Assembly: GCA_046073825.1 (NCBI GenBank)
Contig: JBJTMY010000097.1
Coordinates: 6,451-70,450, forward strand
Origin: CAINEC01 sp046073825
GTDB taxonomy: Bacteria > Bacteroidota > Bacteroidia > AKYH767-A > OLB10
Direction of reading: 5' to 3'
DNA: 64,000 nt
Of this stretch, positions 8,608 through 16,926 are shown piece after piece. The stretch's first letter is position 1; each line of letters begins with the position of its first letter. Below the pieces are notes generated by a model. That model saw only the letters and a list, made by a program, of their open reading frames with translations. It was not told the DNA's origin and ran no database searches. Made by a program: the position numbers and the translations under genes.

Positions 8608-9702
8608 TTAATTCATCATGGTTTCTTCTTTCATCTTCTCGGTATTCTCAGCAAACTGCAATGCATCAATAAACTCTTGTATATCGCCATTCATAATTGC
8701 GGATAAATTATGACTTGTATAACTGATGCGATGATCTGTCACTCTACTTTGAGGATAATTATATGTTCGGATTTTTGCAGATCGATCGCCCGTAGAGACC
8801 AATGTTTTACGGCGACTGGAAACTTCATTCATTCTTTTATTCACTTCCATTTCGTATAGGCGAGACCGTAACATTTGCATGGCACGTTCACGATTACCAT
8901 GCTGTGAACGTTCTATCTGACAGGTAACAACAATTCCTGTTGGCTTATGCGTCAACTGCACTTTGGTCTCCACTTTATTTACATTTTGTCCACCTGCTCC
9001 ACCTGAACGCGAAGTTTGAAGTTCAAGATCGGCTGGGTTAATTTCAATTTCATCAAACTCATCAGCCTCTGGCAAAACTACTACGGTTGCAGCAGATGTA
9101 TGTATCCTTCCTTGTGTTTCCGTTAATGGCACGCGTTGCACTCGGTGTACTCCACTTTCATATTTTAAAACTCCATAAGCTCCGGGTACGTTAATCTCCA
9201 TCACAATTTCTTTATACCCTCCGGTATTCCCTTCATTAAAATCCACCACTTCGTACTTCCACCCTCGTTGCTCACAATAACGCTGGTACATTCGTGCCAA
9301 ATCTCCTGCGAATATACTCGCCTCATCACCACCTGTACCAGCACGTACTTCTAGAATAGCAGCTTTGCTGTCTTCAGGATCTTTTGGAATCATTAACATT
9401 TGAATATGCTCATCCAACTTTTCTAATTCAGGCTCTAGCGCGTCTAACTCTGCCTTTGCCATTGCACGAAAATCTTCGTCTTTGTCGTTTGCTAAAACCT
9501 CTTTCGCTTCTTCAATATTTTTAATTAATCCACGAAACTTAACGGTTGCTTCTACAATATCCTGTAAATCTTTATACGCTTTATTTAACTGCTGAAATTT
9601 CTTTTGGTCGGCAATAACAGAAGGATCACTTAACTGCGTTCCGTAATCATGATACCTTGCTTCTAAAGCTTCTAGCTTTTCCAACATTCCTTCTTTTGAC
9701 AT
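8608..9702 (-). CDS. prfA: Peptide chain release factor 1
   Basis: 364 residues, usual length for RF1. It recognises UAA and UAG and triggers peptidyl-tRNA hydrolysis. The GGQ motif is at residues 237-239 within GGAGGQNVNK, preceded by the PCRF helical domain (acidic stretch near residues 60-110, then ILEVRAGTGGDEAS). The stop-codon recognition region shows PxT-like geometry, and the sequence YTSHNLSAIMNGDIQEFIDAL near the end is typical. Start is ATG 9702; an in-frame ATG 5 codons later is possible. It lies 24 nt after purM and 4 nt before pyrF. Confidence 0.97.
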   Translation of the reverse strand: MSKEGMLEKLEALEARYHDYGTQLSDPSVIADQKKFQQLNKAYKDLQDIVEATVKFRGLIKNIEEAKEVLANDKDEDFRAMAKAELDALEPELEKLDEHIQMLMIPKDPEDSKAAILEVRAGTGGDEASIFAGDLARMYQRYCEQRGWKYEVVDFNEGNTGGYKEIVMEINVPGAYGVLKYESGVHRVQRVPLTETQGRIHTSAATVVVLPEADEFDEIEINPADLELQTSRSGGAGGQNVNKVETKVQLTHKPTGIVVTCQIERSQHGNRERAMQMLRSRLYEMEVNKRMNEVSSRRKTLVSTGDRSAKIRTYNYPQSRVTDHRISYTSHNLSAIMNGDIQEFIDALQFAENTEKMKEETMMN

Positions 9703-9726
9703 ATCCTTGTTCTTCCTATAATTTAA

Positions 9727-10896
9727 TTACCATTCAAAAACTCCGTATGGAGATTGAATGGTTAATTTTTTTTGATTGCTTTTTTCTACTCTTCCTATTA
9801 CTTGTGCATCAATATTAAAGCTATTCGCAATGGAAATAATTTTCTCTGCATGGTTTGGATGGCAATAAATTTCCATTCTATGTCCCATATTAAAAACTTG
9901 ATACATTTCTTTCCAACTGGTATTCGACTCTTCTTGTATCATTTTAAACAATGGAGGTAATTCAAAAAGTCGATCTTTAATAATATGAACGTCATTTACA
10001 AAATGTAAAACTTTTGTTTGTCCACCACCGCTACAATGTACCATCCCATGAATAGCTGAACGCATTTCATTCAATATTGACTTTATAACGGGAGCGTATG
10101 TACGTGTTGGAGACAAAACTAATCGACCTGCATCCAATGGCACTTCGGCAATTTTATCGGTTAGCTGTTTTGTACCTGAATAAACTAATTCTTCTGGTAA
10201 TCCGGCATCAAATGTATCTGGGTACTTTTCTGCAACTATTTTACTAAACACATCATGTCGAGCAGATGTTAAACCGTTACTACCCATTCCTCCATTATAG
10301 ACCTCTTCATAAGTTGCTTGACCGCTAGAACTTAATCCTACTATCACATCTCCATCTTGAATATTAGCATTATCAATTACTTCATTACGCTTCATTCTGC
10401 AGGTAACAGTACTATCTACTATGATTGTTCTTACCAAATCACCTACATCTGCAGTTTCCCCTCCAGTCGTATAAATGGAAACTCCATAAGATCTTAATTG
10501 TTCCACTAACTCTTCAGTCCCATTAATAATGGCGGCAATTACTTCACCAGGAATAAGGCGTTTATTTCTGCCTATGGTAGAGGATAATAAAATATTTGAA
10601 ACAGCTCCAACACATAATAGATCATCAATATTCATTATTAATGCATCTTGCGCAATACCTTTCCAAACTGACAAATCCCCCGTTTCTTTCCAATAAGCAT
10701 AAGCTAAACTACTTTTAGTTCCTGCGCCATCGGCATGCATAATATTGCAATAATCACTGTCTCCGCCTAAATAATCAGGGATTATTTTACAAAATGCGGA
10801 GGGAAACAGCCCTTTATCAACTTTTTGAATAGCCGCATGTACTTCATCCTTTGTTGCCGACACTCCTCGGAGGTTATATCTTTCTGAACTATTCAT
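9727..10896 (-). CDS. purM: Phosphoribosylformylglycinamidine cyclo-ligase (AIR synthase)
   Basis: 389 residues, longer than the E. coli enzyme (about 345) but of the length known in Bacteroidota. It closes the imidazole ring of AIR from FGAM using ATP. Visible motifs: YNLRGVSATKDEVH at the start, MHADGAGTKSSLAY, TTGGETADVGDLV, and GLSSSGQATYEE. First gene of an operon with prfA and pyrF, linking purine, pyrimidine and translation functions. The -7 box ends only 5 nt before the ATG, so the message may be leaderless. Confidence 0.96.
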   Translation of the reverse strand: MNSSERYNLRGVSATKDEVHAAIQKVDKGLFPSAFCKIIPDYLGGDSDYCNIMHADGAGTKSSLAYAYWKETGDLSVWKGIAQDALIMNIDDLLCVGAVSNILLSSTIGRNKRLIPGEVIAAIINGTEELVEQLRSYGVSIYTTGGETADVGDLVRTIIVDSTVTCRMKRNEVIDNANIQDGDVIVGLSSSGQATYEEVYNGGMGSNGLTSARHDVFSKIVAEKYPDTFDAGLPEELVYSGTKQLTDKIAEVPLDAGRLVLSPTRTYAPVIKSILNEMRSAIHGMVHCSGGGQTKVLHFVNDVHIIKDRLFELPPLFKMIQEESNTSWKEMYQVFNMGHRMEIYCHPNHAEKIISIANSFNIDAQVIGRVEKSNQKKLTIQSPYGVFEW

Positions 10897-10901
10897 AGCT
10901 G

Positions 10902-10909
10902 CAAATTTA
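10902..10909 (-). promoter_or_regulatory. -7 box of the purM operon
   Basis: TAAATTTG on the minus strand matches TAnnTTTG exactly, followed by CAGCT and the purM ATG. No -33 TTTG at the usual spacing. Confidence 0.6.
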
Positions 10910-10940
10910 CGAGTTTGATTTCCTTTGTTCGATTAATATT

Positions 10941-10973
10941 AAAAAAAAACGCCCCGAAAATATTCAGGGCGTT
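10941..10973 (-). terminator. Terminator of the OmpA-family gene
   Basis: On the minus strand AACGCCC and GGGCGTT form a stem around a loop of about 12-13 nt and are followed by a run of T. It isolates the 10991-12991 gene from purM. Confidence 0.85.
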
Positions 10974-10990
10974 TCCATTTATTAAAATTT

Positions 10991-12991
10991 TTAGTTTTTC
11001 GGAACGTATGTAGCTCCTGTAACTTCAAATTCTGTTCTACGATTGTATTGATGAGCTTTTTCTTTCAATTCTTTAGTTGCCAATCCATCAATAAATTCCT
11101 TAGTTAACACATCGCCGCGTTTAAATGGTAAATATTCTTCATCATTTTCAACTGCTTTTGGAGTAGTTTCCCCTTTTCCTTCAAACGTTAAACGATCAGC
11201 AGGAATTCCATGAGCAACTAAATAATCCATAACACTCTTCGCACGACGATTTGATAAACTCATATTGTAGTTATCGTCTGCACGATAATCGGTATGTGAA
11301 GTCAATTTAATTGTTAATGTAGGATTTTCTGTTAAAGTTTTGATTAAACCATCTAATGCTGATTTAGATTCTGCACGTAATGTAGCTTTGTCTAAATCGT
11401 AGAATACCATTGGTACTGTAATAGGTTTCTTTGTAGACTTTAATGGGAAATCAAAATCTTTTGTAAAGTCTTTATCTTCTTCAATTCCAACAGTACTTAA
11501 TTCATGAAACTTCGTTAAATATCCTGTGAAAGAAGCAGAGATTTTATACTTTACGTTTGCCTTTAATTCATAAGTATATAATCCATCAGCACCGGTAGAA
11601 ACACTTAGTGAAGTACCATCACTTCCAAATAGCTCCACAGTTGCTCCTTCAATACTTTCTTTTGTATCTGTATCATAAACACGTCCACCAACTTTTAACT
11701 TAACTGGAGGAATAACGAATGAATAAATATCATCACCACCTTGACCACCAGCACGACTTGAAGAAAAATATCCAGATGTTTCTGAAGTCATTATAACACC
11801 AAAATCATCGGCTCCTGAGTTAATAGGCGATTGAAGATTTACCGGTTCTGACCATTGTCCTGCTTCGTTTGTTGAGTAAAACATATCTAAACCTCCCATT
11901 CCAGGTTTACCATTAGATGCATAATATAAACGACCATTTGTAGCTACACGTGGGAACATATCATCACCATCACTATTAATTACTGATCCTGCATTTATTG
12001 GCGTTCCCCAAGCATTTGCAGAAGCATCCCAAGATGACATCCAAATATCTTTTCCACCTAATCCACCGGGCATGTCACTCGCAAAATATAAAGTTTTGCC
12101 ATCAGCAGATAAACTTGGGTGGCCACATGTATAACTGTCACTATTAAAAGGCAATGCTACAGGATCACTCCACTTACCATCAGCAAGTGTTGTCATCATA
12201 ATCTTACATTGCATATTTTTACCCTTAATTGTAGGACAAGTAGTAAAATACATTGTTTTTCCAGTCGCATCGAAGCAAGCCGCTCCATCTGAATTATCAG
12301 AATTTGCTGGCCCAGGGAATACAGTTGGTGTACTCCACTTACCATTGTTGTCTTTTGTTGCTTGGAAAATATCAAAGTACTTCTCGCCATACCAGTTGTC
12401 ATTTTTAGAACCTGTCGACTCCTCTCTTGATGAAGTAAAAACCAAACTTCCTTTTGCTGTAGGATTTTCGCACAATGCGAACTCATGGTACTTTGAGTTC
12501 ACTCCTGAAACGTTCTCTACCTTAGCACGAGTTGGTTTATCATTCCATGCTTGCGCTTGCTCACATTCTTTGATTTTACCATCTACCTTACTGTCAGTAG
12601 GATTCTTCTCCTTGTATGCATTATACTGAGCAATCGCTTCAGCATATTTTCCATTAGCTTTTAAAGATTCTGCATAACGTAAGATAGAAATAGGGTCTTT
12701 GTACTTGGCTTTGACAGCTTTTCCATACCAATCTTCTGCCTCGGCATTGTTATTTACCATTCTTGCACACTCACCTGCACGGTAAGCAGCCCAACCTTTT
12801 TGCTCGTTTTTGTTAAACTTAGCGTATGCCTTTTTATACAATGCAGATGCAGAATAATACTGCCCGATTGAATAAACTTTATCGGCCTTTTTTGTTTTAG
12901 TTTTTGGTGCTTTTGGAGCCTTGTCCGCAGCAAAACTGCATACAATGGTCAATGAAAAGACCACTAATAAGCGTAATGATTTCTTGATCAT
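10991..12991 (-). CDS. PorE-like TPR / beta-propeller / OmpA-family protein
   Basis: 666 residues. Domain order: signal peptide (cleavage near SFA-AD), TPR helices about 30-140, a PD40/WD40-type propeller about 165-420 with repeats such as LYFASDMPGGLGGKDIW and GYFSSSRAGGQGGDDIY, a carboxypeptidase-regulatory-like beta domain about 433-520, and a C-terminal OmpA peptidoglycan-binding domain (about 540-655) with SHTDYRADDNYNMSLSNRR. This is the domain order of PorE, which anchors the type IX secretion apparatus to the cell wall in Porphyromonas. Unlike PorE, I see no lipobox. Many Bacteroidota have several proteins with this layout, so the PorE role is plausible, not proven. Followed by its own terminator. 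Confidence 0.8.
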   Translation of the reverse strand: MIKKSLRLLVVFSLTIVCSFAADKAPKAPKTKTKKADKVYSIGQYYSASALYKKAYAKFNKNEQKGWAAYRAGECARMVNNNAEAEDWYGKAVKAKYKDPISILRYAESLKANGKYAEAIAQYNAYKEKNPTDSKVDGKIKECEQAQAWNDKPTRAKVENVSGVNSKYHEFALCENPTAKGSLVFTSSREESTGSKNDNWYGEKYFDIFQATKDNNGKWSTPTVFPGPANSDNSDGAACFDATGKTMYFTTCPTIKGKNMQCKIMMTTLADGKWSDPVALPFNSDSYTCGHPSLSADGKTLYFASDMPGGLGGKDIWMSSWDASANAWGTPINAGSVINSDGDDMFPRVATNGRLYYASNGKPGMGGLDMFYSTNEAGQWSEPVNLQSPINSGADDFGVIMTSETSGYFSSSRAGGQGGDDIYSFVIPPVKLKVGGRVYDTDTKESIEGATVELFGSDGTSLSVSTGADGLYTYELKANVKYKISASFTGYLTKFHELSTVGIEEDKDFTKDFDFPLKSTKKPITVPMVFYDLDKATLRAESKSALDGLIKTLTENPTLTIKLTSHTDYRADDNYNMSLSNRRAKSVMDYLVAHGIPADRLTFEGKGETTPKAVENDEEYLPFKRGDVLTKEFIDGLATKELKEKAHQYNRRTEFEVTGATYVPKN

Positions 12992-13090
12992 AATGGATCG
13001 TGTATTTTTACAGTTTCTCAGAAGGACAAAGGAAACAAATTATTTCAAATTAAAAAAAAAGAGTTTGAATAAATTGTTTTTGCCTTTGTG

Positions 13091-13129
13091 CTGATTTACA
13101 GTGTTTTATACACAAACAGTGCAAATCAG
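13091..13129. repeat. Imperfect inverted repeat, 16-bp arms
   Basis: ctgatttacagtgttt (13091-13106) and aaacagtgcaaatcag (13114-13129) pair at 14 of 16 positions around a 7-nt centre, tatacac. There is no T tract, and it lies between divergent genes, so an operator or mRNA leader structure is more likely than a terminator. Confidence 0.65.
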
Positions 13130-13380
13130 GTCAATTTGTTGAAAAAAAATTTTGGTCCAAACAAGTCTTTTTGAATCTAGTTTATTGAAGGAAGGCAATC
13201 CTGACGATGAAATTGGATTCGCTATTTAACTTGATGTTTTATAGTTGTTTTAAGTCGTCTAATCAAACAATGTAAAATTCTAAAGGTATATTAAATCCTG
13301 CATCTTTTTGCGCAAATTAACAATCATCCAAATTATCAACATTGCTTGATTTTTATTAGAAAATAAAACATGTTTTTCCA

Positions 13381-13388
13381 TATCTTTG
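13381..13388 (+). promoter_or_regulatory. -7 box of gyrB
   Basis: TATCTTTG matches TAnnTTTG exactly, about 36 nt before the gyrB ATG. No TTTG at the -33 spacing. Confidence 0.55.
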
Positions 13389-13424
13389 TTTGATCAATTT
13401 CAACCAAATTTTATATAACTAATA

Positions 13425-15395
13425 ATGAGCGATCAATTGCTGGAACAAGAACAAAAACAGAACGAATATTCAGCCGACAGTATTCAAGTACTCGAAGGGC
13501 TAGAGGCAGTAAGAAAAAGACCAGCCATGTATATTGGCGATATTGGAGTTAAAGGTTTACACCACTTAGTATATGAAGTTGTAGATAACTCAATCGATGA
13601 GGCCTTAGCAGGTCATTGTAAAAACATCGATGTTTTCATTAATACTGATAATAGTATCACTGTAAAGGATGATGGTCGTGGTATCCCTACTGATATCCAT
13701 CCTAAAGAAAAGAAATCTGCCTTAGAAGTTGTTATGACGGTTCTTCATGCCGGTGGTAAATTTGATAAAGATTCTTATAAGGTTTCAGGAGGATTACATG
13801 GTGTAGGGGTTTCTTGTGTGAACGCTTTATCTACACACTTGATGGCTACCGTTCATCGCAACGGACAAATATGGCAACAAGAATTTAGCATTGGTAAGCC
13901 TTTGTATGCTGCAAAAGTAGTTGGCGAAACGAACAGAACTGGAACGGAAGTTACTTTTAAGCCAGATGATTCTATTTTCACTACTACCGTTTACTTATAT
14001 GATACGCTCGCTTCTCGTATGCGAGAACTGGCTTTCTTGAATAAAGGAATACGAATTAACATCACTGACTTACGCGAGTTAGACGAAAATAATACCCCAG
14101 TTAACTCTGAAAAATTTTACTCTGAAAGAGGCCTTGTTGAATTTGTTGAATACCTCGACAAAACAAGAGAAAAGTTAATGGAAGACCCAATTTACATGGA
14201 AGGCGAAAAAAGTGGTATTCCTGTAGAAGTGGCGCTTAGCTATAATTCTTCCTTTAATGAGAATGTTCACTCGTACGTGAATAATATCAATACTCATGAA
14301 GGTGGTACGCACTTGGCCGGATTTAGAAGAGCGTTAACTAGAACATTAAAAAACTATGCGGAAAAGGAAGGCATGTTAGCTAAGTTAAAGTTTGATATTA
14401 GTGGTGATGACTTCCGTGAAGGTTTAACTGCCGTTATTTCTGTAAAAGTTCAGGAGCCACAATTTGAAGGTCAAACAAAAACTAAACTCGGTAACAATGA
14501 GGTGATGGGTGCTGTTGATCAAGCCGTAGCTGAAATGCTAAATATTTATTTAGAGGAACACCCAAGAGAAGCCCGTACAATTGTAAATAAAGTAATTCTT
14601 GCAGCAACAGCACGACACGCAGCTCGTAAAGCACGTGAAATGGTGCAGCGTAAAGGAGCATTTACGGGTACTGGACTTCCCGGCAAACTAAGCGATTGCT
14701 CAGAGCGTGATCCAGGTAAATGTGAATTGTTCCTTGTCGAGGGAGATTCTGCGGGTGGAACCGCAAAGCAAGGTAGAGATCGAAACTTCCAAGCTATTCT
14801 TCCATTACGAGGAAAAATCCTGAATGTAGAAAAAGCAATGGATCACAAAATCTTCGATAATGAAGAGATTCGTAATATGTTTACTGCAATGGGTGTATCG
14901 AAAGGAACTGCAGAAGATGAAAGAGCCCTGAATCTTGAAAAATTACGCTATCATAAAATCGTCATCATGACCGATGCCGACGTAGATGGAAGTCACATTA
15001 CAACGCTAATTCTTACTTTCTTTTTCCGTCACATGAAGGAATTAATTGAGAATGGTTATATCTATATTGCAACGCCTCCTCTTTACTTAGTAAAAAAAGG
15101 AAAAGAAGAAGAATATTGCTGGACAGATGAACAACGTTTGGCCGCTGTGAAAAGAATGGCTGGTGAAGGAAAAGAATCGTCGGTAAATATTCAGCGATAT
15201 AAGGGTCTTGGAGAGATGAACGCGGAGCAATTATGGACAACTACCATGCGTCCTGATACGCGTACGCTTCGTCAAGTTACTATTGAAAGTGCTGCAGAAG
15301 CTGATCGTATTTTCTCTATGCTTATGGGCGATGATGTACCTCCTCGTCGTGAGTTTATTGAGAAAAATGCAAAATATGCAAAAGTGGATGCTTAA
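13425..15395 (+). CDS. gyrB: DNA gyrase subunit B
   Basis: 656 residues, the ATPase subunit of gyrase, which negatively supercoils DNA with GyrA. GHKL ATPase domain: VLEGLEAVRKRPAMYIGD, then EVVDNSIDEALAGH with Glu51 as the expected general base and Asn55 as the Mg ligand; glycine loop GGLHGVGVSCVNALS. TOPRIM domain: EGDSAGGTAKQGRDR with Glu439, and DADVDGSHI with Asp517 and Asp519. C-terminal QRYKGLGEMNAEQLW is the gyrase B tail. Short GyrB without the large proteobacterial insertion. A strong terminator follows, so it is monocistronic. Confidence 0.97.
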   Translation: MSDQLLEQEQKQNEYSADSIQVLEGLEAVRKRPAMYIGDIGVKGLHHLVYEVVDNSIDEALAGHCKNIDVFINTDNSITVKDDGRGIPTDIHPKEKKSALEVVMTVLHAGGKFDKDSYKVSGGLHGVGVSCVNALSTHLMATVHRNGQIWQQEFSIGKPLYAAKVVGETNRTGTEVTFKPDDSIFTTTVYLYDTLASRMRELAFLNKGIRINITDLRELDENNTPVNSEKFYSERGLVEFVEYLDKTREKLMEDPIYMEGEKSGIPVEVALSYNSSFNENVHSYVNNINTHEGGTHLAGFRRALTRTLKNYAEKEGMLAKLKFDISGDDFREGLTAVISVKVQEPQFEGQTKTKLGNNEVMGAVDQAVAEMLNIYLEEHPREARTIVNKVILAATARHAARKAREMVQRKGAFTGTGLPGKLSDCSERDPGKCELFLVEGDSAGGTAKQGRDRNFQAILPLRGKILNVEKAMDHKIFDNEEIRNMFTAMGVSKGTAEDERALNLEKLRYHKIVIMTDADVDGSHITTLILTFFFRHMKELIENGYIYIATPPLYLVKKGKEEEYCWTDEQRLAAVKRMAGEGKESSVNIQRYKGLGEMNAEQLWTTTMRPDTRTLRQVTIESAAEADRIFSMLMGDDVPPRREFIEKNAKYAKVDA

Positions 15396-15412
15396 TCAGC
15401 ATTCATCTCAAA

Positions 15413-15441
15413 AAAAAGCCACAGAATAGCTGTGGCTTTTT
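15413..15441 (+). terminator. Rho-independent terminator of gyrB
   Basis: A 12-bp perfect stem (aaaaagccacag / ctgtggcttttt) with loop aatag, followed by T-rich sequence. Confidence 0.9.
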
Positions 15442-15488
15442 TGTTTTATTCAATTTGACAAAAATTATAACTATTCATATTTTTTTTA

Positions 15489-15518
15489 TTTGATAGCGTC
15501 ATGTTTTTTGTAATTTCG
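15489..15518 (+). promoter_or_regulatory. Promoter of mdh
   Basis: TTTG (15489-15492), 18-nt spacer, then TAATTTCG (15511-15518), one mismatch from TAnnTTTG. Spacing fits the Bacteroidota -33/-7 pattern; the ATG is 25 nt further on. Confidence 0.6.
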
Positions 15519-15543
15519 CAACACAAATTTTAAGGATAAAAAA

Positions 15544-16479
15544 ATGAAAGTAACTGTAGTAGGCGCTGGTTATGTTGGAGCCACATGCGCGAATGTCATT
15601 GCACATAATGAACTTGCCAACGAAGTAATTTTATTAGATATCAAAGAAGGTATCGCTGAAGGTAAATCGTTAGATATCTGGCAAACTGCCCCTATCAACC
15701 TTTATGACACGCGGGTAAAAGGTTCTACAAATGATTATGCTGCTACTGCAGGTTCTGATGTTGTAGTTATTACATCTGGATTACCGAGAAAACCTGGAAT
15801 GAGCCGTGACGACCTAATCGCTACTAATGCAGGTATTGTAAAGTCAGTTACAGAAAATATTATTAAGTATTCTCCGAATACAATCATCATCGTTGTAAGT
15901 AATCCTTTGGATGTTATGACGTATTGCGCTTATTTAAATTCCGGACTTGATAGTAAAAAAGTATTTGGTATGGCCGGTATTTTAGACACAGCTCGCTACC
16001 GTGCTTTCTTAGCAGAATCTTTAAACTGTTCACCAAAAGATATCCAAGCAATTTTAATGGGTGGCCATGGCGATACAATGGTTCCGCTTCCTCGTTATAC
16101 AACAGTTTCTGGTATTCCAGTAACTGAATTAATTGCCGCAGATAAATTAGAGGCTATTGTTCAACGTACTAAAGTTGGTGGTGGCGAATTAGTAAATCTA
16201 ATGGGAACATCAGCATGGTATGCTCCGGGTGCAGCTGCTGCTCAAATGGTAGAAGCTATCGTGCGTGATCAAAAACGTATTTTCCCTGTTTGCGCTTGGT
16301 TAAATGGCGAGTATGGAATGAAAGATATTTATCTTGGTGTTCCTGTAAAATTAGGAAGAAATGGTATCGAAGAAATTATCGAATTACAATTAAACGATGC
16401 TGAAAAATTATTATTAACTAACTCTGCTACTGCTGTTAAAGAAGTAATGAGTGTGCTTGATAATATGCAAACAGTTTAA
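15544..16479 (+). CDS. mdh: Malate dehydrogenase (LDH-like type)
   Basis: 311 residues. NAD-dependent malate/oxaloacetate interconversion in the TCA cycle. Rossmann GAGYVG at residues 7-12 and Asp32 for NAD. Substrate loop GLPRKPGMSRDDL supplies Arg82 and Arg88; Arg82 at the specificity position indicates malate instead of lactate. Catalytic Asp148 and His175 (GGHGDTM), with Arg151 in LDTAR. This is the tetrameric LDH-like MDH common in Bacteroidota. It has its own promoter and a long-stem terminator. Confidence 0.97.
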   Translation: MKVTVVGAGYVGATCANVIAHNELANEVILLDIKEGIAEGKSLDIWQTAPINLYDTRVKGSTNDYAATAGSDVVVITSGLPRKPGMSRDDLIATNAGIVKSVTENIIKYSPNTIIIVVSNPLDVMTYCAYLNSGLDSKKVFGMAGILDTARYRAFLAESLNCSPKDIQAILMGGHGDTMVPLPRYTTVSGIPVTELIAADKLEAIVQRTKVGGGELVNLMGTSAWYAPGAAAAQMVEAIVRDQKRIFPVCAWLNGEYGMKDIYLGVPVKLGRNGIEEIIELQLNDAEKLLLTNSATAVKEVMSVLDNMQTV

Positions 16480-16502
16480 TACGGCATTATCTTTATTATC
16501 TT

Positions 16503-16542
16503 AATAAAACGAGGCGCCATGATGATGGCGCCTCGTTTTATT
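16503..16542. terminator. Bidirectional terminator with 18-bp perfect stem
   Basis: aataaaacgaggcgccat and its exact complement flank a GATG loop, with A/T runs on both sides. It ends mdh on the plus strand and the DCC-family gene on the minus strand; the stop codon of the latter (16538-16540) lies inside the right arm. Confidence 0.92.
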
Positions 16543-16921
16543 TAATAACTCTTCCAATTAATTCGCTAGAAATTCGCTTGCATTTTTCATTTTTCCCTCT
16601 CTGAAATATTTTTCGATTTCGTGCAACAACACGATAGATTTTATTTAGTAATGATATTGGTAAGATATTTAGATGATTCAAACAATTAAATGGAAATCTC
16701 AAAAACTTTGCAAGTTCAATAATTGCTTGAGCTTCGGTATAAATATGATGCTCATTCACATAAAAAACAACTGTATTTGTTGCTAAAGCTAGATTCTTAT
16801 CTCGATAACAATCAGAATTTAATCCCGAAAAACAGATTGATTTGGTTGCATCGTATTTATAAACTAGGCGCACAAAATTTGAACACATCAAACATTCATT
16901 GTCATAAAACAAAACCATCAT
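16538..16921 (-). CDS. DCC-family (DUF393) thiol-disulfide oxidoreductase-like protein
   Basis: 127 residues. The start MVLFYDNECLMCSNFVRL carries the D-x-x-C-x-x-C signature of the DCC family, a thioredoxin-like fold predicted to exchange thiols and disulfides. No signal peptide, so it should be cytoplasmic or membrane-associated. The Arg/Lys-rich C-terminus (NRKIFQRGKNEKCKRIS) is unusual in charge. It is the last gene of the operon starting at 23168, 5 nt after the propeller lipoprotein gene. ATG 16918 is an equally good start. Confidence 0.8.
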   Translation of the reverse strand: MMVLFYDNECLMCSNFVRLVYKYDATKSICFSGLNSDCYRDKNLALATNTVVFYVNEHHIYTEAQAIIELAKFLRFPFNCLNHLNILPISLLNKIYRVVARNRKIFQRGKNEKCKRISSELIGRVIK

Positions 16922-16926
16922 GTAAT

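Larger units (their letters stand above)
12992..13424. other. Divergent 433-bp intergenic region between the OmpA-family gene and gyrB
   Basis: Very AT-rich. It holds the imperfect inverted repeat at 13091-13129 and the gyrB -7 box at 13381-13388. A possible but weak minus-strand -7 box with one mismatch (TTCCTTTG) lies near 13033-13040. No convincing ORF or RNA gene was seen; a 22-codon ATG frame at 13207-13275 has no support. Confidence 0.6.

Noticed and set aside
13106..13114. DnaA-box-like TTATACACA before gyrB
   Set aside because: A single match in the inverted repeat centre; one such 9-mer is expected by chance in a window this long. No cluster, no dnaA or dnaN nearby.
13207..13275. 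22-codon ATG frame in the gyrB upstream region
   Set aside because: No promoter, motif or conservation evidence; random frames of this size are common.
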